From the NCBI GenBank assembly GCA_001662425.1, contig BDDC01000001.1:338032-402031 (forward strand): a stretch of 64,000 nt of DNA. The letters are read 5' to 3'. Both the position numbers and the translations under genes were made by a program. The stretch is from Chlamydomonas sphaeroides (lineage: Eukaryota > Chlorophyta > Chlorophyceae > Chlamydomonadales > Chlamydomonadaceae). The notes under the pieces are model-generated. The model did no database searches. It saw only the letters and a list, made by a program, of their open reading frames with translations, and was not told the origin of the DNA. This document shows positions 57,001-64,000 of the stretch, piece by piece; the first letter of the stretch is position 1, and each line of letters starts with the position of its first letter.

Positions 57001-58396
57001 ACACCCGCGCCAAGTCTCCCTAAAACGTCCCTCCCCTCCCCTCCCCCAGCGCTCGCGCCTGCCCGGCTTACTTGCAGCTGTTCTGCAGCCGCTCCAGGAT
57101 CTGCCCCGCCAGGTCCCTGTTCACGCGGCTCTCGTCCCCAAGGTCGTCCTCCATGGCCGCCACCGCGGCGCGCTGCCGCGCAATCTCCGCGTCAAACGTG
57201 CCTGCGCGCGCAGCCGCCCGTCAACAGGTGCCGCTGCAGCACCCAAGAACCCCATGAAAGCTCATCCAAGATTCCTTACGGAGACCCAGCCCCACCTATG
57301 GACGAGACGGAGGCCATGCTGGGCAGCCGCGCATCGCCGTTGGCGCCGCCGGGGGAGCCCGGGCCGCCGCCGTGGAAGCCCGGCGGCGGCAGCATGCCGT
57401 TTGCGCTGGCGCTGGTTCGGCTGTACATGCCGTTGACCGACGGGCCTGCACTGCCGCTGCTGGTGCGACTTCGGACACCGTCTGAAGGCGCGGAGTGGAG
57501 CGCCGCGGCTGCGGCTGCAGGGCGCCAGGCGCAGGGGCCGACATACGAGGAAACGTGTGGGGTGGGACAAGAGGAGCGAGGGCAGGGCACGGGGCAGCGG
57601 TCGCATGTGGAGCCGTCCCGTTCGCGTGTTTGCGGTCGTTGCGGCAGGCCCCGGCCCCACCCAGGGCGTAGCTCTCGCTGGCGCGGCCGAAGGACGACGC
57701 CACGTCCATCTCCCTCCGCGCCGCTCGCCCGATGCTGGTGTTGCGGGTAATCATACTGAGGTCAAAGGGCTCGGTGAACTTGGGGCTGGCCCTGTGAAGG
57801 AGGAGTGGCAGGAAGGGCCGATTAGGGGCAGTGGAGGGCGGCTTGCCTCCGTTTCCCAGGCGCTGTGGGCCCTCGACTGAGGAGCAGGAAGGCCGAGAGA
57901 CTTGGCTTGGCTCTCGTGCCGCTGCTCTCCTTCCCGTGAAGCGGTCGGCCCTTTAGGTTGGGCGCCTCACTTGCGGAGCATCTCCGCGAGGAGCTCAGCG
58001 TCCAGCTGCTCATCGAGGTCCGCGTGTGGGGGCGGAGGGTAACTATGCCCCACCCGGTCCTCCTTGCGGATGGCAAGGGGCGGGCTGGCGCCCGCGCAGG
58101 ACAGAGCCCTTCCGCGCAAAGCCACGCCGTCGTCTGAGTCGCATGGTTCCTGCGCGGCCGGTGAGAAACTTAAAAGCTGGCCTCTGCAGGGCCTCCGTGA
58201 ACATCGCCACGTCAACAAGGCCAGTCACACCGCTGGCCGTCCCAGAATCACGACAGCGAGCGCTGGCGTACGATAAGTTCATACAACGGGCCGCTGCGCG
58301 CGCGCGCGTGCCGGCGCTCGCTTTACCCACGTTTGCAATTTCGTTCTCCGCTTCGTCCGGTGTTCCCGTTGATGTCTCATCTGGGTATTCGAGCAT
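54092..58396 (-). CDS. PH-domain protein with long helical, possibly BAR-like, region
   Basis: Thirteen exons (minus): 58396..58211, 58149..57971, 57791..57661, 57481..57296, 57201..57072, 56819..56640, 56304..56031, 55799..55701, 55508..55437, 55260..55032, 54713..54628, 54414..54334, 54199..54092; 646 residues with matching phases. The N-terminal about 220 residues are Ser/Gly/Pro-rich (FDLSMITRNTSIGRAARREM). The middle 250 are helical with regular Leu/Ala spacing (LSALLSALGQAEAAYAAAM, SLSALSKDVGALLSDYRLAS, RWQDAERSLLKTGFARLAGL), as in BAR or AH domains of membrane-curving proteins. The C-terminal 120 read as a PH domain: WRKCHFVLTRAGYLHWFS, FNILESAKGG, RRVTFQAASVEECCEWAIAI. ACAP/SNX-like plant and animal proteins pair BAR with PH; no ArfGAP zinc finger is seen. 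The first junction (61-base intron, donor GTGGCG) is the least certain. Confidence 0.7.
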
Positions 58397-58939
58397 ATCA
58401 GGCTAGCAACAGACAGCGAGCGACTCAGCGGTGCGCGGGAAAGCTCGGGCAGAGAACAGCTGTTGTCAGGTCAACCTTATTGGCTACAGTGCTGGCGACC
58501 TTGTTAAATCATGACAATTGAGGCTTCCAGGCCCGCGTTTCAGGGGCAGCACATCAACGACCGGCACGGCAAACCCACGCTCACCCCGGCGGAGTCCCCG
58601 CGACTCGGCATATAAGAGGACTCAACGGGATGGAGGAGGACAAGCCCCCCGACTGCGACCTCTCAAAGTTACAGCTCGTAGCCATTATGATCACCGTGGT
58701 GCGTGGTGCAGTCAACCACAGTAGTTCATGTGGGCTAGCCAGAGGATCCTCGACGCATTCTCGCGGCACCACGCTCTCTCAGCACTCAGCGCACCCGAGG
58801 CACATCCTCTCTCATCCCTACCGCCTATTTCCGGCCCCTTCTCTCCACTTGCATCGCACTTGACGGCGGTCCGGCCCGTGCCAAGGCAGCTGCTCCCCTC
58901 ACAAGACTAACTACCCCACCAACACACACACACCGCCCT
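58397..58939. other. Region between the PH-domain and LHC-like genes
   Basis: Both flanking genes are on the minus strand, so this holds the 3'UTR of the LHC-like gene (TGTAA at 58669-58673) and the promoter of the PH gene. A 77-codon plus-strand frame (58630-58863) follows a TATA-like tataag at 58611, but has no recognised motif. Confidence 0.45.
58669..58673 (-). terminator. Putative TGTAA poly(A) signal of the LHC-like gene
   Basis: TTACA on the plus strand, about 270 bases beyond the minus-strand stop at 58940. Confidence 0.4.
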
Positions 58940-61325
58940 CTACCACCACACCCACAGCCACTCGAGCAGCCCCGGGTGCGCCATGCGCTCGCCGTGCCGC
59001 GCCGCAGCCGCCGCCGCCGCCGTCGCGGGGCCCTGCACCGTCGCCCACAGCGGCGACGCCGCCACCGCCTCCCGCACCTGCGCCGCGACCGGCCGGTGCC
59101 CGGGGTCCGCCGCCTCCGCCACCACCGCCCACACGAACCCCACCATCGCCGCCCGACCCAGCCACCGGTGCGCTCGAGAGCTCATCAGCAGCCCTCGCGT
59201 GCGCAGCCTGAGGTGCGGCTTCAGCTGACGGTGCGCGGCGGTGAGCAGCACAATGGTGGCGAAGGCGGAGGGGATGGCCAGCGGCCGGTCGAGCGCCTGC
59301 CGCAGCAGCGGCGGGCCGCCGTGCAGCTCCGCTGCCAGTCCGGCCGCGAGGCCCAGGATGGCGAGACGGCCGTTGAGCAGCTCCACGGGCCGCCACAGGG
59401 CCAGCTGCGAGGGGAAGGGGACCGGGGAAGGGATGCGAGGGAGGCGGAGATGAGCGAGAGCGTGGCGAGGCAGCTGGGGACAAGGAAGCCTGGGCGCACC
59501 GGCCTGAGGCACGGGAGGTTGGGCAACGCTGCGGGGCCCTGTCTACCAGCAAGGCCCAAGGCCACGTCCGCACCAACGACACCAGCCTGCGGCCCCATCC
59601 GGCAGCCCCAACACCCCAGATCCCCCCAAGCCGCCCGCCCCGACGCACCTGCAGCTGCAGCAGCTCCAGCTGCAGCCGCAGCACCGCCCCCTGCATAGCC
59701 ACGTGTGACATGGGGTGGTCCTCCACCCACGCCTCCAGCGCGCGCGCCTCGGCCCGCTGCGCCGCCGCCGACTCCAACATGCTCGCCAGAGCGCCGCGCG
59801 CCTCGTCGGGGCTGCCTAGCTGCCGCGCCCCGGCGGCGCCATCGGCACCGTCGACGGTGGCGTCGAGCGACACCGTCGTCTGGCGGGCGTTGACGGTGAC
59901 GTCAGCGGCGCCGTCGGCGGCTGACGGTGGCGGCGGCGCGGTCAGGCCCTCAACGATGGCGCGGCCCAGGCTGAGCGCGGCGGCGTCGGTGAGCTGGTCC
60001 CATGGGTCGGCTTGAGGTAAAGGAGGGAGGACCGGCGCTGGCGGCGCCGCCGGCGCCAGCCAGCGGCGGAGTGGCAGGCTGGCGGCGCCGACCACAAGGC
60101 GGAGTGGCCATGGTGTGCCTGGCGGCAGCTGCCAGGCACCGGCAGCCGGCGGCGGCGGTGCCGCCGCCGGCATGGGCAGTGGCTGCACCGGCGCGGGCGC
60201 TTGGGCGCGCCGGCGGGCGGAGACCACGCCTGGCGGCGCCGGCAGGCGACGGCCGCGGGCTGTGACGGACACGTGGCGCTCGGTGAACACCACCTGGGCC
60301 CTGGGGGACTCGGAGGTGGGCCCGGCCTCGCCGCTTCCTTCCCGCGGAGTCGCCGGTATGGCTCCCACGTCATGTCCGGCAGCTGCGCCGCCAAGCGGGA
60401 TGATCGCCGGCGGCGCCGCAGGCTCCGACGGTAGCAGCGCCGCCGCCGCTGACGGCGGTGGCGCCTCCTCGGGGTGCAGCAGGCGGCGGTACCGCTGGCC
60501 CAGCTCCGCCGGCGGCCGCACGGAGCGAGGCATGAGCAGCGTCGACGCGGCGCCGGCGAGTGCCTCGGCGGAGGTGACCCCACCCGGCAGCCGGCCGGCG
60601 CGTTGTCGCTCCGATGGCGGCGGCTGGGCCGTCGGCGGCGACGGGTACGACAGGGCCGAGGGGGAAGCCGAGGGCGAGGGGCTGGGCTCCTGCGGCGCGT
60701 CCTCGTCGCTGCCGCTGCTGCCGTTGCCGCTGAGCTCGCCGTCGTGCCAGCGGCGCCGCTGGCGGCGGGACTCGGACTGCAGGCGGTGCTGCGCGAGGTG
60801 GTGCTCCAGGGCCGCACGGGCCGCCTCAACGGGAGGCCCCGCCGCCGCCGCATCTTCCCAGGAAGGGCTGGGGGTGTCGACTGAGGGGTCCGGCGAGGAC
60901 GTCGAGGCGTCGGCGCGGGGCTCCGGCGCTGCTGAGTCGGCAGGGGTGCCGGAGGAGGAGGCCGACGTTGCGCCGGCATGTGGGTCAGCATCCTCGCCGG
61001 GCTGCTCCTCGCCGGGCTGCTCCGCGGCGCCCTGCGAGCGCCGCAGCAGCTGGCGCAGGTGCTCTGCCTGCTCCCCGGGCGGCGGCAGCTGCGGGCCGCG
61101 GGCCGCGTCACCGGCGCGCTCCGCGCCGGGCTGCGGCAGCTGTGGGTCCGCGGGCTGTTGCGGGTCCTCGCGGCCGGGGTCGGGGCCGCGGCCGGGGGGC
61201 GGCGCGGCTGCTGCGCGAGGGCGCTCGGCGCCGCGTGGGTGGGCGGCGCGCAGCGGCGCAGCGAGGAGCCGCGGGCTGCGCGCCGCGAGCAGCTGCGCGC
61301 TGCCGCGGCCTGTGCACAACATCAT
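58940..61325 (-). CDS. LHC/ELIP-like three-helix protein with a very long low-complexity N-terminus
   Basis: Two exons (minus): 61325..59649 and 59404..58940, joined in phase 0 as LLQLQ then LALWRP; 713 residues. The C-terminal about 150 residues have an ELIP-like layout. Helix 1 is LNGRLAILGLAAGLAAEL, preceded by WRPVEL, and carries the E-x2-N-G-R chlorophyll-ligand motif. A hydrophobic helix 2 follows (IPSAFATIVLLTAA). Helix 3 is RWLGRAAMVGFVWAVVAE, where the usual Glu and Asn ligands are replaced by His and Gly. ELIPs and related proteins sit in thylakoid membranes and bind or protect pigments under stress. The start MMLCTGRGSAQLLAARS is Arg/Ala/Ser-rich like a transit peptide. Residues 50-500 are Pro/Ala/Ser/Glu-rich, disordered in appearance, and unlike any ELIP I know. 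A short helical stretch (EARALEAWVEDHP) precedes helix 1. Family assignment rests on the two GR motifs and spacing. Confidence 0.65.
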
Positions 61326-61973
61326 CGTATGTGCGTGGCGGTGCTGCTGCTTCGCAGCCGTGTGTTGCTGCTGTTGCTTGTGGCTCTTATCGTTCGTGTG
61401 GTGTGGTGTGAGCAGCACAACGGCAAAAGCAACAGCAACTCGGAGGAGCCAGGCTCCTCTGGCGGGAAGCCCCATCCGCCATGCCGACAAGGATCGGGCG
61501 CCCATGTGGCGCCGCCTCCACCGCCTCAGCAGACCGCAGCCGTGCCCAACTCCTCGCCAGCCCGACGCCTCACCCCCCCAACTCGCGCCGCCCGCCCGGC
61601 ACCTCTCCCTCAGGCCACCGCCCTCGACTGCCGCAGCCCTGGCCGCAGACATATATGTTCTGCTTAACACTTGAACACACCTATGCCCACCGCATCTAGC
61701 TGGTCATGGGTGAAAGCCGCACGCCGCCGCGACAGCACGCCAGCAGGCATCCCCGGCACGCCAACGTCACCCACCCTCCCCAGGGATTCCAACCCCAATT
61801 CATAGCAAAGCAACGCTCAGCGCACTTCAAATCCATTCGTCAGGTACCGGTAGCTGAAAACCATACATTGATACGTGGGTCGGTCGGCCCACACACCACG
61901 CCAAGCTACATCTCGCATTACTGGAATCGTGGTGTGCGTTGGCGGTACACTGCCGGAGCCCAACACAGCCTGC
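61326..61973. promoter_or_regulatory. Upstream region of the LHC-like gene and 3' flank of the right-end gene
   Basis: A TATA-like acatatatg at 61650-61658 on the minus strand lies about 325 bases before the LHC-like start codon, and simple CA/GCTGTTG-type sequence lies between. The 3'UTR of the minus-strand gene ending at 61974 must also lie here; I see no clear TGTAA for it. Confidence 0.4.
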
Positions 61974-63497
61974 TCAGACCAGCGCCGACGCCAGCACGCT
62001 GCCAAGGCCGCACGCCGCCAGCACCAGCAGCCCGCGCCACACCCGCCCCTCCGCGCCTCCGCCGCCGCGCGCGCACGCGGCGCCGCCCTCGCCCGTTTGC
62101 GACCCTGGCGGCGCCGCCGCGGCCGCGGCCTCGGCAGCGCCCACGTCGGGCCCCACAATGCGCGGCGGCGCGCCGCCAGGCCCATCGGGTGCTGACAGGG
62201 CCATGACGTACGACACACTTGGCTGGCGGGCGGACTCGGGCAGGCCAGCGGTCAGGTTGCCGACGGCCGCCGCCTCCTGAGTGCCCGGCGGCAGCAGCCC
62301 CGCCAGCTGCGCCGCCGGCGGCTGCGACACGAACGCCTCCAGCGTCGGCGCCGTCGCCGCGGCGGAGGAGGCGTTGCCGGCGGCGGCGGTTGCGTTGCCG
62401 GCGGGCGCTGGGGCGGCGGAGTTGGTGCCGTTGGCAGCGGCGACGGTGCCGTTGGCGGCGGCCTCCGCCAGGGCCTGCTGCAGCATGTCCAGTAGCTCGG
62501 GGGCCGCCTGGGGGCCCGGGAAGGGGCACAACCGGGTCACGGCAGGCTGGGGAGGCTGGGGAGGCCGCCCTTGTGCTGGTTGCAGCCTGCGTCCTCAGCC
62601 CCGCTCCCCCGCCCCGCCTGCAGCACGCTCCACGCGGCCTGCTGGCTGAGCAGCGTGACTAGCTCGGGCGAGTAGTTGGCAGTGAAGGTGTCGATGTAGG
62701 GGTAGTGCTGCAGGTCGCTGGGGTGGGGGCGGGGGAAAGGGGCGAGGGATGGGCAGGGTACGGCAGGGTACGGCAGGACAGTGGGGTGGGCGCCTGGCGG
62801 GCGCGACGCAGCGCGCCGAGTAGAGGGGACGGGAACGAACGGGGGCGTTGCCGCCACGTGCCGTAAGTATTGAAGGAAGTCGCGAGGGCCAGAGCGTGGG
62901 CCGAGCACAGTGAAACTCGGGCGCCGAATCGACCACGAGCACAGGCCCGAGCCCTGCTGTCGTGTGGATGAGCGCCAGTCCAGGTCCGGACGTCCAGGGC
63001 CGGAGGCAGCGAGGGCCGACCGGCGTCCTCGCCGCGTGGCGCGGCGGTAGAAAGCGTAGACCGCGCCCGGCACATCCGCGCGTCCAGTGACGTAGTCGTT
63101 CAGGTGGACAGCACGTGGCCGCACGCCAGCCTCGGTCCAGGGCGCACTGTGCTAAGGTGACCTACTGTGCCGAGAGCCGCACCTGTTCTCGTTGTCGCGG
63201 GACTGGTTGAGGAAGGCGCGCGTGTCGTCTGGCAGCTGCCGCTCCCACTGGTCGGCCTGCGGGCGCGATGCCAGGGCGCTGGTGCGTCTGGCCGAGCCCA
63301 GAGTATGCCCTCCTCAACAGCGCCGAGCGGCCGGCGGCCGCCGTCCGTCCCCAGCGCCTCCCTGTCGCGCGCCGGGCCCGGCCGTGCACCTCTCCGCTGA
63401 CCTGTGCGCAGCGTCCCGCGGCGCCAACCCCCGCCCACCCACGCACCCGCTGGTTGACCAGCCACAGCACGTCCACAGTCCAGCCGCCGATGATGGC
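61974..63497 (-). CDS. C-terminal part of a secreted, probably GPI-anchored glycoprotein; 5' end not resolved
   Basis: Minus-strand exons that join in phase: 63497..63447 (AIIGGWTVDVLWLVNQR), 63256..63183 (ADQWERQLPDDTRAFLNQSR), 62717..62618 (DLQHYPYIDTFTANYSPELV) and 62507..61974 (177 residues to the stop). Upstream exons must lie above 63498 or beyond the window; I could not place them. Sequons such as NQS, NYS, NGT, NAT and NLT are frequent. The C-terminus is a charged/Gly linker and then LLVLAACGLGSVLASALV, a typical GPI-signal tail. The donor of the 62618 exon is ambiguous (CAG then GCGGGG, or AGC then GTGCTG, both in phase 0). I do not recognise a family. The 244-base repeat copy 2 lies in the intron 62718-63182. 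Confidence 0.5.
62875..63118 (+). repeat. 244-base dispersed repeat, copy 2
   Basis: This is the same length as copy 1 at 39169-39412, in the same orientation on the plus strand. It lies wholly inside the intron 62718-63182 of the minus-strand glycoprotein gene, and is therefore antisense to that gene, whereas copy 1 is sense to its host. Confidence 0.9.
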
Positions 63498-64000
63498 CTG
63501 AGCGGCGGAGGGCAGCAGGGCGCACGGGCGGGGCGCTGGGAGCAGGTTGCGCGATCCCCACCACCACCAAGCACACAGACCGCATTCCTTCTGCGCACAG
63601 CCAACGCGCCACTCTACCCGGGGCGTGCTGTGCAAAAACGAGAGACCGTCAACACGGAGGGTAGCACGGTATCCGGTGTGTCGCCGTGCCCTTGGTCATC
63701 AGCGAAGCCGGCTTGTGAAGTTAGCTTGGTCCTGACCGGCCTCGGCTCCGGAGACGAAAGCCGGCGCTACGCGGAGAACCCCACCCCGCGCCGGTTACCG
63801 ACCTGGAACAAGTGAAGAATACCACCAGGAGACCAGCGTGTGCCGCGTGTGGGGTTCTGTTCTACTTTTCACTGGGACACACCCCAAGCAGCGGCCCCAT
63901 GCCCAGCCACACGGCCCTACGGCTGCTCTCGCACGAGCCCTGTACCAACACCCCGCCCCGCCGAAGCCGCCGACAGCGCCGGCCACGGCTCGAGCCCCCG
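63498..64000. other. Right edge, presumably intron or further exons of the minus-strand glycoprotein gene
   Basis: No frame here joins convincingly to the exon at 63497. The stretch 63630-63830 is less GC-rich and reads like intron or spacer. Confidence 0.35.

Noticed and set aside
58911..61670. Single 919-codon minus-strand frame through the LHC-like gene
   Set aside because: Reading on past 59649 leaves the frame of the LHC helices. A GT-AG intron (59405-59648) restores LALWRPVELLNGR in phase, and the upstream methionines lie in the 5'UTR.

Overview
The window is nuclear DNA from a green alga, most likely a chlorophycean. It is very GC-rich. Its genes are split by many short GT-AG introns, its proteins are full of Ala, Gly, Pro and Gln runs, and putative poly(A) signals are TGTAA, as in Chlamydomonas relatives. 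It also holds plastid-targeted genes (a CPP1-like protein and an LHC-fold protein) and a homolog of the ciliary/centriolar protein CCDC13. All gene models were built by hand from reading-frame continuity, splice consensus and codon phase. Exon ends could be off by a few bases where several splice sites compete.

Layout, left to right. 1-5812 (+): 3' part of a large low-complexity coiled-coil protein. 6913-8682 (+): SEC61 alpha. 9867-13522 (-): glycolate/L-2-hydroxyacid oxidase in 12 exons with a peroxisomal SKL tail. 14041-23567 (+): a 19-exon E3 ubiquitin ligase of TTC3/DZIP3 type with a C-terminal RING and two PAM2-like poly(A)-binding-protein motifs. 23568-27785: no recognised gene, interrupted by a 330-base run of N. 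27786-31269 (+): CID (RNA polymerase II CTD-interacting) domain protein. 31546-34394 (+): CCDC13 homolog. 34526-37194 (+): CPP1-like plastid protein. 37824-41948 (+): secreted, probably GPI-anchored glycoprotein. 43004-48093 (+): family 1 glycoside hydrolase. 49166-50950 (-): rhodanese-domain protein. 51520-52624 (+): IMP3 of the U3 snoRNP. 54092-58396 (-): PH-domain protein with a helical, possibly BAR-like, body. 58940-61325 (-): protein with a C-terminal LHC/ELIP-like three-helix domain. 61974 to about 63500 (-): 3' part of a second GPI-type glycoprotein that continues past the right edge.

These are ordinary eukaryotic genes with independent roles: protein translocation, photorespiration/lactate oxidation, ubiquitin and RNA regulation, ribosome biogenesis, chlorophyll metabolism, cilia and cell surface. 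I see no operon-like or defence-type system. The most notable signals are the PAM2-bearing RING ligase; a 244-base repeat lying in introns of both glycoprotein genes, one copy of which carries the splice acceptor; interleaved inverted repeats in a glycosidase intron; two GC-AG introns in neighbouring genes; a three-copy dispersed short repeat; and an LHC-fold protein with a very long novel N-terminus.
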